A stretch of DNA of 64,000 bases from Acridotheres tristis. Taxonomy: Eukaryota > Chordata > Aves > Passeriformes > Sturnidae. The stretch covers positions 3,078,501 through 3,142,500 of the forward strand of contig CM072891.1 of NCBI GenBank assembly GCA_037013685.1, in the 5' to 3' direction. Numbering within the stretch: the stretch's first letter is position 1; each line of letters starts with the position of its first letter. Shown here piece by piece: positions 1 to 12,385 of this stretch. The position numbers were made by a program, and so were the translations under genes. The notes beneath the pieces were generated by a model. It did no database searches, was not told the origin of the DNA, and worked only from the letters and a program-made list of their open reading frames with translations.

Positions 1-1829
1 GTTTGTTGTTTTTTTCTTTAAATATATTTTTGCATAATTGATATAGGTACACCACACCCTCCTAGATTTTCTGCTAGAAATAAAATAGAGAAAAAAGTCT
101 AGAAGTGTTGGGTACAGAGCAGAACTCTGTTTCCCTTTTGCTCTTTGGAGTGGATGAAGACAGAGGCTGGGATGATCTCTGTTTTATACTTGGGAGCCCT
201 ATGACCTCTGGCTACTAGAGTACATTACAATGGCCTGACCATTAACTTTTAATAATGCACATCATATTGGCTGTGAGGTATGTAGAGTCAGATCAGTATA
301 CCCCACTCTCCAAAACATTTTTTATTCTATTTTTAAATTTTTAAAATGGGAGACATTCAGACAGGTAATTCAAATCTCCTTCCCTCATCCAGAGCCAGTC
401 TAGGCAGAATTTAAACAAATTAATTGGCAGAAAATCTTGACACATACCTAGAGAGGCCATATATCACACGATTTGTATGGATATTATGAAGTTGTGTTTT
501 CCTGCAGGTACTCACAAAAGCCCCTCTGACTTTCTCTCAGTTTCAAATCTCTCCAAACTGCTGGCTGTATCATCACTATCTCCCATGCTTTCTCTTCTAG
601 CTTATGGCCTGGCCCATCCTAGGCACTGAAGTTATAGCTCTATGTATTTTAACTGGCTCAGGGGAATTGTAATAAGCCCTTTGAAGGCTGTGTTCAAATC
701 TTTAAATAAATTCATATCCAGAGCATTTCTACAGAAACATACTGAATAATGTTTCACAACCATTGATCATGCTATTATATGAAATAGACCTCTTTAACAA
801 GAAACAAGGATGAAATTACCAGAAACTATAGAGAAATAGCCACTAAGTAGATGTATGTGTTTCCAATTAGTACTTTACTGCCTTTCAAAATGGATGTGCA
901 GCACTTACTAATTTTCTGGCATCCTTCTTTCTAAGAGATAGTATCAGTGTTCACTGCTCTAAGAATTTTGCTAGGTTAGATGAAAATCTTTAATCAGAGA
1001 CATATAAATTACAGCTTCGTGTAGAGAGAAACACTAACATTACTGATTTTGTACTATACATTATTCACTGCAATTCATGTGAAGGTCTGTTATACCTTGC
1101 CTGACTATGGAAGGCCTGATAAGATAGGCCAATATAAAAATATATGTTGGCAGAAATCTGCATGGCTCAAAGGCTTTATCATATGAGTTACAAAGCCAAC
1201 CAGACAACTTGATGGTGTTTCCAGCTACTTTGGACATCTCCACATGACCCATATTTGCAACTAAGAATAACCCTCTTTCAGCAAAACACATTCACTCAGA
1301 ATCTATGTATGTACTTCGATAGAAAAATCTAAACATGCATGAACAGTTATGCGTTTATGAAAGCAGTGGTTTCCCACCAATTAAATCATTCTATGGAAGG
1401 ATTCTTAATTAGAAAACATTCAAAATATTATATGGAAAACGTTTCCTTGTTTCCTACAACATTGTTTTTGTGGGAAAATATATGCAGAAAGCCCTGATAT
1501 TTATCTTTTATTTGAGAATACTATATGGATGTTCATGGAGAAAAAAATCCTCATCACTTACCTACTTTTCATTATAAAGCTAGATAACCAACCAAATACT
1601 ATATTTTTCCAGGATTTATATTGATTCACCCTGCTGTGAATACAAATTATAGGATATGACATCAAGATAATAAGACAAAAAAAGAAAAAAAAAGGGGGAC
1701 AATTTCTTTGTTTGCAAATCTGGAGCATTAATTGTGTTCCTGTGAGGCAATCTGGATGAAGCTTCTGCTAAGCAAATTAGATATAAACTGAAGGTGAGGG
1801 CAAAAGGGTCGCCACAGCAAGGGAGCATC
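1..1829. other. Unique AT-rich non-coding DNA
   Basis: I see no gene, RNA or repeat that I recognise here. Open frames are short (under 80 codons), lack supporting splice sites or a promoter, and have the mixed composition expected by chance. Confidence 0.7.
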
Positions 1830-2140
1830 GAGTGACAGGCACTGGGACCTCCGATGCATGGCTTGTAGAGCAGATGTTCACAAGGATGCAGTGATTATTG
1901 AACTGGTAATAAAAAAGCATCAGCTTACAGGCAGCCACGATGGATGCTGGTAATTATAAAGCATCCCCTGGGAGGAAAATGACACAAGTCAGCCGCATCT
2001 CTGCAATCACAGGGGCATAATTAAAGCTCTAGTAACAGTTGTTAATAGGGTGCAAATAAAACAGGGGGAAAATTTGAACACAGTCTTTTTCTTTTTTAAA
2101 GAGACGGCAAAGGACAATGTAATTACAGAGACTGCATGGT
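1830..2140. promoter_or_regulatory. Candidate conserved regulatory element
   Basis: This stretch is more complex and less AT-biased than its surroundings. It is dense in homeodomain-type cores: TAATTATAAAG near 1951, CATAATTAAAGC near 2016, and TAATTACAG near 2119. It also holds GTGCAAATAAAACAG near 2050. It has no open frame of note and matches no repeat I know. Vertebrate gene deserts commonly contain enhancers with this look. The call is by appearance only; conservation was not measured. Confidence 0.3.
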
Positions 2141-4007
2141 TTTTAATTTCACAATACAGTAAAACAAAGACCTTTAATGTATTTTATGCACCATATCAAA
2201 CAAAGCAAAAGTGATTTAGGCTTTGACTCTGTGGCATGATGGGGAGAACAGATTTTTTTACCAGAATGTTTATATTTTAATTTTCAAAATGGGCAAAGCA
2301 CAAATATGTAAAGAAAATGTCATATGTATAAATATTTGGCCATTTCATCCTCACAGGAGAGGCACAATGACAGTATATATGTTTTGCTACACCTATTGCA
2401 CAATAACATTAAGATACTAGCAAAGCAGGTCATATTGTCTTTTATTAGACTCACTGGAAAAAGCAGACAAATTCCCAATTTTTATACTGTTTAGGTATCT
2501 TTCAGATATTCAAAACATACTTTTGGCATCCAAAAGTATAACTGATATGTTTGGTTGAATTTAATGATCCGTGAATACTCTATGCATTCCACATCAAGCA
2601 CACTTAGAGCTCAGACATCAATTTCAGTAGAATCCTTATGAAGTGTTAGCTACATAAAAAATGTAAAATCTATCCTTCATATACAATAAAGACCAGTCAA
2701 TCACACTTTGGCACAGAGTGATAAAAAATGTCTTTGGTCTAAATATTTCAAAATTCAAGTGTTTTTATCTAACACCATAATTAGTCAAAATACCATATAG
2801 CTGTATTTCTCGGAAATTGTTGAGTCTGCAAGTTTTTGGAGTCTCTCTAACCCATTTTGAGTATTTTTGAAACTTTGTTTTCACGTGCCTGATGTCTTTA
2901 GTGGTGTGCCAGTTTTTCAAGGTTTATTCAAGAAACAGATTCTTCTCAAGGAGTCTGGTATTATTAGACTTTTGTACAACACTTGATTGCCTTTCTTGTT
3001 GTCATTTGCAGTTTTCTTTCTTTCACTCTTCGTGATATTTTCCAGCAGACAATATTGCAGAGCTCTTACATATTTTCTAACAGACAACATATAGCACCAC
3101 GTTTTGGTAGCTTCTTCAAGCTCTATTAATTAGCTAATAATCAAGGACTTTAATTTTTTTTTCTGCTTCCATCAGAAGGATACACTGATGAGGACTAGTG
3201 AGATATATGTATATATTTGGCTATAGCCCAATTTATTTGTTAAATATGCACAGAAAGTTTGTTTTTTGTGAACACAACATAAATAAACACTAAGAAAAAT
3301 GTCCATTATTCTGAATCTTCTTTTATACCAAGAACAAGCTTGCCTGAAGGGAACTATCCTTTTCTGTTTTTTATGTTTTGCTCTGTACTTTGCACTCTTG
3401 CAATGTCAATTTTCTTTTGTTTCACTGTTCCTTAAAAACACATGTATCTACAATGGAAACCCAAATTGTAACCTATCCCTTGAACTTTAATCAGTGAATC
3501 ATTTAATTCATTACTATCAAAAGATTTGACATATTGGTTGATAATTGAAATTTCTTTTTGCAGTCATTAAACAGGAGAGAATTTAACTTTTTCTTTATTA
3601 AGACTAAATGAAGGGATTTCAGCAGAACTGTAATTGATGTCTGCCATTAGTATCTGCAGCATATCAGAATTAAGATAGCATTAGAAATCATTGTAACCAC
3701 CAATGTATTCTATTGAACAAACAGCCAATACTAATTGCAGGAGACAGCTACAGGTTTAATGTAAAATACTCATGCAGTGTTTAATGAAGGAAACCTGAAG
3801 AGAATTCAATCAGATGTCAAGTGTTGTGCAAGAAATTAAAAAGAATAATAATCTATGCAGAAGAAAAGATAAAATCACAACTGTTTTGCTAAGATGCTAC
3901 TATTTAAATTGACAAGATGTTAAAAATTATGATATTAATCATATTCCAATGAACAACTGAGAAAACTTCAGAAAAATAACATAATTAACTACTCATAATT
4001 TCCCATT
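2141..4007. other. Unique AT-rich non-coding DNA
   Basis: AT-rich sequence without recognisable genes or repeats. Small open frames at 2223-2420 and 3299-3490 are T-rich and show no domain. Confidence 0.7.
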
Positions 4008-4325
4008 GTGCTGTGTTTTGCTGTGGTAGAGTTAATTTCTTCACAGTAGCTAGCATGTTTTCCATTTGTATTGGAAATGGTGCTGCTAACGTGGGGATGT
4101 TTTTGTTACTGCTGAGCAGGGCTTGCACAGAGCCAAAGCCTTTTCTGCTTCTCACTCCACCAGCCAGAAGGCTGGGAATGCACAAAAAACTGGGATGAAA
4201 CACTGCCAGGTCAGCTGACCCCAGATTATCACAGGGACATTCCAGATCATATGGCATCATGATCAACATGTAAAGCTGGGAAAAGATAAAGGAAGGGGGA
4301 GGTGTTCCCAGCTATGTTGTCATCC
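4008..4325 (+). mobile_element. Decayed LTR fragment of an avian endogenous retrovirus
   Basis: The segment follows the order of an LTR type I recognise from bird genomes. It begins GCTGTGTTTTGCTGTGGTAG, passes a GCTGAGCAGGGCTTGCACAG block (4112-4131), a cysteine/serine-like pyrimidine block ending in a purine run, and CAGCTGACCCCAGATTATCA (4213-4232), then ATATGGCATCATGATCAACA (4250-4269). The place where relatives carry a TATA box reads CATGTAAAGCTGGG (about 4268-4281), so the core promoter looks broken. A GGAAGGGGGAGG block follows, and similarity fades near 4325, so the 3' part (R/U5) is missing or too diverged. No retroviral internal genes, primer-binding site or second LTR flank it. It is a truncated solo LTR. 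The ERV class is not determined, and edges are approximate. Confidence 0.6.
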
Positions 4326-7059
4326 TGCTCTTTTATTTCTTACATGTTGAAGAACCAAAAATTTCATTTTCTTTGCCAATTTGAAATAACAGCAAAACTT
4401 CTAACAATATCAGCTGGAAAAATATTTTATAATGAGATATTATTTTTAATGTGTGAAAATAGAATAACCTGTCTCAAATTCCAAATTAATTTTCAAAACT
4501 ATAAATAATTTTTGTGGAAACTTATATAGCCAAAAAAGCCCCAAAGTGGTAAATAATAAATACAAGAAACAACTGTGTAAAGAAAGACTAAAGATTTGTA
4601 TCTTCTATATATTTACCACAGATGAGGGGTACAGAATTGATTACGTTGGGAATTATGTTAACTATAATTAAGTACATCCTAGACAACCCTTTCCTGTCAT
4701 CTTCCCTGTGTGGAAGAAATGCCCACATTCCATCACTGCACCTGACATGATACATAAACCTCACTGTTTAAATATCCAGGAAACGAAGCTCCTCTGTCAG
4801 TTATGAGCATGTTCAGTCCTACTCCAACAGTGCAACTGTGGGACATAACTGAGAACATGTTTACTGCTGCATACATTGGTAGCAACCATGTCTTTAATTT
4901 CGGTAGTTTTCCCAGTGTGAAAATGGTTTCGATGACATCAAACTGAAGCTTGATATTGATAGTGCAGCAAAAACTGAAATGTCATGAACTCTTTAGAGTT
5001 TTCAGTATGATTATTATCAGGTATGATTGGACATTATTAAGGTCACATCCCTGTAGTTTTAATACTTGCAAATAGCAGAACTGTCCACTTCTAGAAAACT
5101 ATGCAATCACTAACAGTGAAAAAAATGGATTCTCTATGCAGGAAATTAAATGACTAAGAAGTCTCCCATAAAGAAAACTACCTGCATACCCAGAGAAAAT
5201 TTGTTTGCACTACTCCCAGATAAAAGGAAAACAGCTGAACAGGAACTAGATATGTGCCTTACACATAAAAAGATAAAATTTGTACCACTGATTTCACAAA
5301 TAGCTGAAGGTGCAGCAGTGTTAACCATACACTATATGCACTTGAGCTGCAAACTGAGTCATTTTTTTCATTATGTATTTTAACATATTTTAACACTGTT
5401 GTGGTTTAGGAATGGTATTCCTCAATTCAGTTTTTAGGGTCTTCTCTTCCATAGTTTGTGTTGTATTTCTACAGAGAGGATCATGTGGCCAAGGAGTGTT
5501 TAGCTCCTATTGTCTACCTAAGCAATGTCCTGTTTAGGGATAGCTGATGACTCTGCACACCACAAGTTTGCCTTGTGCTGTTGACTGCAGTTAAATCTGG
5601 GCTCTGTCATAACTGGCCATGTGCTCAAGTATTTATTGATAGTCATTACATTTTTACAGCACTTGCTTGGATTTTCAGCACAAAAAAGCCGGTCTATATT
5701 TATATTAACATACTTCCACTTGCTTTCATCTCTTTATGATATCTTTACTTTTGAATTAGCTCTCAGTTATTTGAGTAATGTTATGGTATCTGTTAGTCCA
5801 TTTGCTAACAAGTCAAATTCCTATTTTGTTACATTTTTATTAGTAGTACTATCAATAGCCTCACCTGGCACCTCTATTTTCATAGAAAAAATATGCCTTT
5901 TCCACTTTGAAAAGTGCCTTTCTAATAGGTTCTTCTTATGAAGAACCTATAATAGGTTCTTCAAAAGAAAAACCTATATGTTATTGAATTTTTTGTTGAT
6001 TTTTTTGTAATATCCTGTATTTTTTTTTCATTCTTTCACTGGAATCCCTACCAATAATCTGTAATTAAGTTGTTTTGCCCCACGGTTGTTTTCTTCATCT
6101 CCAAGTGCTTTGAGGTAATGTTTGCTAACTGTAAATGTTGTGGTTGTCACCTACAGTTCTGGTGTTTGGATTCCTTTAAGATAAAAGAATACATTTGGTT
6201 TCATTTTAACACAGCCCTTTGTGACAAATTTGTGTACAATTTATAAGTAATAATATACTGATAAGAAAATGATGTTTCTGTTGTTAGTTGAACAATGTAA
6301 AACTATAACAGAATATTTTTCCTTAATGGTTAATAATATCACCATTAATTTGTCTTGCAATACTACTGTTCTTACCGTGTAGCCACCGTTCATAGAGAGT
6401 TCACAGTAAGTTCAAAAAAATGTGGAGTACATGTTAGTGAACATTACAACACATTAAAAAAAGATTGTTTTATGTCTCTGTGACTTCATTATAGTGCTGA
6501 GTGTTTTTTGGAATGTTCTATGGCAACTGGACTAATAAACATTTGATTTTGGCTACCACCAGTGAAGCAGCAGTACTCTTCCTGGCCCTGTAGCTTGTTG
6601 TAAATAGCAGAGGGTCTGAATTGGATGATGATTCTAGGCATTATACGGTGAAGAACATTTGTATTTTAAAAATATTTCACCTGCTACTAGTTGAGTCAAA
6701 TTATTATTCTAATGAACTAGAAAACTAGGGCAAATTTGATTTCCGGAATTCCTTTTAACTAGAAATTATCATAATTTTCAGGACTGCATGTCAAAAAGCT
6801 TACTTGATATCCTTCAATCAGTTTAAAGGATAGCAATAATCTTTCTGGCATAATCTTCATGAATCTCCTTGTGTTGCCAAATGCTTACTCACAGCAGAAG
6901 TCCTGGGCAAATCCTCCAACGTAGGAATTCTTGATGTAATTGTTCCGATTTTAAAAACATCAAATTATCTCCAATTTGTTTCAGTTTATTTCCGCCTTGT
7001 GAATGGTTCTGTGCCTCAGATATAGCTTCATTTCTCTGTGTTAACCCACAGCAGGAAAG
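4326..7059. other. Unique AT-rich non-coding DNA with a small inverted-repeat cluster
   Basis: No gene is recognisable. The frame at 5621-5941 is a T-rich, hydrophobic run that begins at a GTG and has no domain. The notable item is the triple inverted repeat at 5925-5962, listed separately. Confidence 0.65.
5925..5962. repeat. Three alternating copies of an 11-mer (nested hairpins)
   Basis: ATAGGTTCTTC occurs at 5925-5935, its reverse complement GAAGAACCTAT at 5940-5950, and the forward copy again at 5952-5962. The first pair has a 4-base loop, and the second pair is separated by one base. Either pair can form a perfect 11-bp stem. Confidence 0.9.
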
Positions 7060-7500
7060 CAGATGTCACAGGGTGACTTTACTACCTGCACTTTCTCCTC
7101 CCTGATAGAACTAGTACACATGCCAGTTTTAAATAGCCTCCCCAAAATGTGTAATGGCCACCACACACTGAGATCTGAGGCAGCCCCGGCTCAATTGGAG
7201 CTTGGCCAAAGCTGTGCTGCTGTGATGTGGAGCCTGTCACTCTGCTTCTCCCTCTGGTGTGGAAATGGAACTAACAGTCAGCAAATCTCTTTAATTTGAG
7301 TCTCTTCGTTGGGAAATATCAGTCGGAATCTTTACTTAAAATACCAGCAGCCAGCAGTAATGGCAAAAAGCCTCTTTCTAGTTCTCTGTCTAATCTTTGT
7401 TTAAACTTCCAAAGGTGTGCAAATCAAGGCTACAGAACTGTTAGTTCGCCAGGAAGAAAATGCATCACTCGTTGTTCATTTTCAATGAACAAACTTCTCT
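7060..7500. promoter_or_regulatory. Candidate conserved regulatory element
   Basis: This stretch is less AT-rich and more complex than its flanks. It contains CTTTGTTTAAAC (about 7395-7406, SOX/FOX-like), GTGTGCAAATCAAGG (about 7415-7429) and the short palindrome GTTCATT-TTC-AATGAAC (7474-7490). Two open frames (7063-7299, 7296-7508) cross it but lack a domain or splice sites. No known repeat is seen. A conserved enhancer is the simplest reading, though it rests on appearance only. Confidence 0.3.
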
Positions 7501-10039
7501 TTAAGTAGCTTCTCTAACTCCTCAAGCCTCCAATGTACTAATCTGTGTTTTTGAAACACTGATCTCTGTACTTTTGCAAATGGCAAATAAAACTTTCTAA
7601 TATTTATGCAAATGTATTGCTATCATCTAATATTATGACTCTGAATTCTTTAGATTTAACCATATGTAGAATGTTCTTACTGCATATTATGTTGCAACAA
7701 AAATGCACACTGCATTTATGTACAGTCATAAATGTGCATATTTATGTTACAATATGGGTAAAATTTGGACATGATCTTTTAGAGATATAACACACTTGAA
7801 ATTTTTCCGTGAACCTGAAATAAAAAATAAGGTGAGGAGTGATGAATTGTGGATGAAGAGACAAAAGGATAGATGAGGTGAGAGCCAGTGAGTTGGCAGT
7901 TGCAGTGTTATTCCTGCTCATTTGCAGGTGTGGAGGGACAGAGAATATATGAGGAATACTGATGGAGGCAAACAGAAAACTGATTCACCATCTTCTTTCT
8001 TACCATAATTCACTCAAAAGATACTTCTCCACTTTCCATTGGAAGCATGTGTGAAAGAAAACAGCAACAAGACATACTTGATATCACATAAAAGAAATAA
8101 AAATCTTGTTTGCAGAAGTGGTTTGAAACTGACAGCTTGCCAGGGCTGATGTGGTGACTGATGCACCTCTTTGGGCATTTCTCATTTCAGCTAGACCAGC
8201 AAGGCTGTATGTAAGTGCACAGGGAGGAGCACAGCAATGCCCAGATGTGCTGAACTGCTTCCAATACACAGATGTGTGTAGGCAGATGACCACGAAGTGG
8301 AGACATAACTGGAGAGCAACAGCCTCCATTTACTTGAGGGGTTTTCTCGCTCTAAGGCAGAATCCCAGAAGAAGTAGCACTTGGGAATGCCTGTCATACT
8401 TTCAGAAGTGAACATGTACTCCTGAGAGAGTATTCCCCATCTGCTCTAGGACAGATTTGAAACAAGAGCTGCAGAGTCCTTAAGTGTACATTTAGCAGTA
8501 ACCTTGCAGTACTTGCTCTAGTCACTGCTGCTATCTAGCAACTCTTATTGTGATCAGCTCTTTAACCCAGATTGCTGAGAAATAAGACTCTCTGGTTAAA
8601 TAGCTCTGTGATATCTCCATACTGGAGAAATGATTAATAAAGCAGTGATGTTCCTGAGATGGTTTGTGGACAGTTCATCCTTCTGCTATAATCAAAAACA
8701 TGATTCTGCAGTCACCTAAAACTGTCAGAAAATGACTTTGATATTGGTATGCCCTAAAGGAGAGAAAAAAAAAAAGCTAAATATTCAGGATCCAATACTT
8801 GCTACTGTGAAGGATAAAGTGCTTTCTGAGTGAATAGGAAACCAACCAGGAAACCAACCAGCAGATTACCAAAAGAAAACTTAATTTCACCCTTCACTTT
8901 GCTCCTGACTGGTCATGTCATAAAACCATATGTAAGCCTTCACTTCAGTCATGCACAGAACAGAGATATTAATAGAGCACATGGTTGGTTTTCTTTTTAC
9001 TTCAGTCATCGAAGTGAAAAATAAAATAAGCTTTTGCAACCATTAACTTCTCTGTCATTTTCCATATGAATAAGAATTCTCCAGATTAATTTTGTTCAAA
9101 ACCAACAACAGCTTCCTTTTGTTTTGTATATTTTTCTTTAAATTCCAAATTTTTGAAAACAGTCTTAAAATACAAAATTTCCCATAGACATACAGTTTCC
9201 AGAATGTGCAATTGAATCCACAAACTCAGTCAGTTTACCTAAATTTACATTTTTGGTGAATAAAATATTTGACTGAAAAGCTTTGAAAAGCTCTAATGAT
9301 CATCTTTGTCCTTCTCACAGAATTCTGGGGAGCTTGATTAAGGTTTATGAACCCCTCTTGAGAATCTCTTGTTGCAGTTGCTATATGAATGTAAGTATTT
9401 TTTAATATGCAGGTTATGACAAAATCTCTTACATTCTGAAATTTTACAATACTTTGACTCAGAGCATGAACTTTTCATCCTATAATTTAGTTATGCCAAA
9501 TGGGAATACTCTATGGAAAGTCTTTTTTTAATTCAAACCTTTTAGCAAAGCCAGTTTGAATAGTAAAAAGAAGGTCTTGTTACTCAACAACAGAATCTCA
9601 CGGATGTTGTTTTCTGGTGGCTCATCACAGTGCTTCAGGTATATTAATATTTTCAAGGGAACCCTAGGCAAAGTTTGAAATCATATGTGTTTATATATCT
9701 GTGGACAAACAATTTTTGTAGAGATATTTCCACCAGAACTTTCTCATGTACCATTTTTTAAATGATTTTGTGTTGTTTTTACTGAGCCTTTACTGTCAGA
9801 AACCAGCTTTCATCACCAGACTGGAGCCTTCTGTTCAGCATTTTTAGAGCAGTCAGGGGTGAGGGTATGGGACTCTCATGCCTGCATTAATAAATTGCCA
9901 TTTGCCTCTGCTCTACTATCCATTGCTCCCTCTGCAACTACAGATCATATACTGATAGTAAATCAGATCCAGTATGTTTTCCTAATTTTAGTTTTGGGCT
10001 AATCTATCTAATAGTAAAAAACATCTGGTCTAGTTTTGC
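7501..10039. other. Unique AT-rich non-coding DNA
   Basis: No gene is recognised. A tandem duplication of GAAACCAACCAG lies at about 8838-8863. Overlapping open frames on both strands at 8084-8415 show no domain and are taken as chance. Confidence 0.65.
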
Positions 10040-10235
10040 TTAATTCTGATCTATATAGCAGGAATCTGATCACCAAGGGACCAGTGGAGTCACACCAGGT
10101 CAAGTTCTTTACCTGCACGGAGTTGGTGTGGAATCTATGTGAATAATAAGGCACTGCTTCATATTATGGTATGTCATTTTTTATAGGAGTAACACCAATA
10201 ATACAACTTTGATATTACACCAGATTTAGGCAATA
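10040..10235 (+). mobile_element. Possible ancient CR1/L3-like tail fragments
   Basis: CCAGTGGAGTCACACCAGGT (10080-10099) and the block near 10190-10230, with GGAGTAACACCAATA and TTACACCAGATTTAGG, resemble the tail of old amniote CR1/L3-type elements, which read roughly GGAGTTACACC...TTTACACCAG. Divergence is high and the edges are uncertain. Confidence 0.35.
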
Positions 10236-11429
10236 AATTCCCCACAAGAAACCCAGACTATGATACAGTCAAGATACAAGAAAGCTGAGCAAAATCATTT
10301 CGTTGTGAAATCAGCTAGCCCCTCATATGAATTATGCAGGATTTATGTTATAAACAAGATAGTATTTTAAAAAAATAATCCTTGTAAGAATTTTGCTTGG
10401 TAGACTTCTGGCAAGCCACACATGAATATCAGTGCAACTACCACAAAAACTAAGGAAAAAAGTTATAACATTTATAATGGGAAGTTGCTTTTTTGTTCTG
10501 TATTTACTCTGCTTGGATAACAACATCTAAAAAATAACTCTGATCTCATAAAAAAAAGAAAAAAATGAAAGAAATTTCTCACTGAATGTTTTTATTTCTA
10601 CTCTCAATTGAATTGTAAAATATTTGCACATATTTTTGGAAGTATATTTCAATGCTTTCCACATGCTAGAAACCATATTTTTAAATTTTTTTGTCTTTCT
10701 ATGCTGTCAAAATAGCATTCTACTTTGTTTCCTGTGTTTTATAAATCGGAGAGAATCTCAGGGTCATCCTGAGGCAACATGAGAGAATATAAAAAAAATT
10801 TTATAGCCTGGGGGTAAAAAAAAGCCTTTCCCAAATCAACAGTATGTTAGGGGACTTCTGCTCCCTAAAGTAACATTACTGTTTATGCACTCCTGGCTAA
10901 AAGTTCTTTTTTACTTGGCCTTAGGAAGAGTGCATAAACAGCAACATTGCTTTAGTCAGAAGGAATTAATTATTGAAATAAATTATTGTTTCTTTCAGAC
11001 TACTGCAATCAGTCCACAATGTCTTGATGTAAAAAATAGTTTTCTTGCTTGCTATATTTGTGAAGGTCAAATCAAATAAATCAAAAAAAGCAGATTTCTG
11101 GCATAAGACTTCTTCTATCCCCACAGATTTTTTTGGCTTTTACTTTGCATAATGCTGTGTTGGCAGGGAGTGATAGTCACATTGGTAGCAGGTAGAAAAC
11201 AGGAATTGTTTTGGTCAGCTCCATTATAGATTACAGTCTATTTTTATCACGCAAAAGCTTAGGAAAATAGATTTGCTTCTACGTAGCATTTTTTCAGTAG
11301 TCAAAGGCTTGAAATCTTCAATAAAATGCTGCACAGAGCCACAGTTTTGGTTACATGCAAACACAGGCAGAGAGCTGGGTGCTGTTCAAGCTCTCTCACA
11401 TGACACAGGATGCCCCAGGGCAGGCATCT
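10236..11429. other. Unique AT-rich non-coding DNA
   Basis: I see nothing recognisable beyond short poly-A and poly-T runs. Confidence 0.65.
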
Positions 11430-11470
11430 AACATCTGATTTATACCAGACCAGAATCTGGCCCTTTGTTT
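11430..11470 (+). mobile_element. Ancient CR1/L3-like 3' tail
   Basis: CTGATTTATACCAGACCAGA followed directly by ATCTGGCCC is close to the end of old amniote CR1/L3-type elements (TGATTTACACCAG...GGATCTGGCCC). Only the last few tens of bases remain. Confidence 0.45.
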
Positions 11471-12334
11471 CTTACTAGGGTCACTGTTTTTCTTTCTTTG
11501 TTGTGATTAAAGGTATTTCTATCTTATTTCTCTTGCCATAAAAACCCTTGGAGTGAAAGAGAAAATTCTTTTTCCAGCTGTACTTTCTAACATATTCATG
11601 GTCACTGGGAAGACTATAAAGCACCCATCCTTTTCAAGTTTTCTCTTTAATGTAGGTTAAACTACTGTCTTCTTTGTTACTATCTTGCTTATTTTTCAGT
11701 TCCCTGGAGTCCATGCCTCTCTGATGTTATACTTTAGGCCGTACACAAAGCTTTTTCTAAATATCTAACTTTCTCTGGAAAAGGTGACTACATTTAGAGG
11801 CTGCTCCCAGAATGGGTATTTCCTGACACCTGAACATTAACTGTCTGTGAGCAACACATGGCTTCTTCAAAGATGTGTCATGGAGGGCAACAGCCAGAAC
11901 TTCCTGCAGTTACCAAAATACCTCTGTGAGCAATATTGGTTCAGGGTCTTCGGATCCCACTAGAACTTCAACTTGCCACAGAGGACAAGAGGTAACAGCA
12001 CACATGCTGCCTTCTTGTAAAATTCAGGAGGAGCTCTGACCTTTCCTAACTGCAGGATGCTGTGTGCTGATTTAAGTGCTTTGGCTTCATTAAACTTGGT
12101 GCTGGAGGAAACACACGAACATACATAGGCGCTGACAACAATATGTATTTTTCTAATTATTGACAGAAGGTGCTATTCAATTTAACATTATGGCCTGATG
12201 GGTTAAGGATTCTGAAACCGCTGAATGAACCACCTCTCTCTTGAGTGGCCTAATACATAAAATTTATAATTATGTATAGCTACCTTAATATGCCTATCAA
12301 TGTGTTGATACGATACTGTAATTGTGGATCATAT
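11471..12334. other. Unique AT-rich non-coding DNA
   Basis: I see no gene or clear repeat. The stretch around 12160-12260 is somewhat more complex and contains GGCCTGATGGGTTAAGGATT, but its role is unknown. Confidence 0.6.
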
Positions 12335-12385
12335 ACTTTGATACTTCAAATTGGCATAACTCCACTGGAGCCAGTGGTTCTACTT
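12335..12385 (-). mobile_element. Possible ancient CR1/L3-like fragment, inverted
   Basis: Read on the minus strand, the block at about 12350-12372 gives CTCCAGTGGAGTTATGCCAA. This matches the GGAGTTA-GCCAATTT signature of old amniote CR1/L3-type tails. It is short and diverged. Confidence 0.35.

Noticed and set aside
5621..5941. 106-codon hydrophobic frame
   Set aside because: T-rich DNA yields hydrophobic codons by chance; it opens at a GTG and shows no family pattern.
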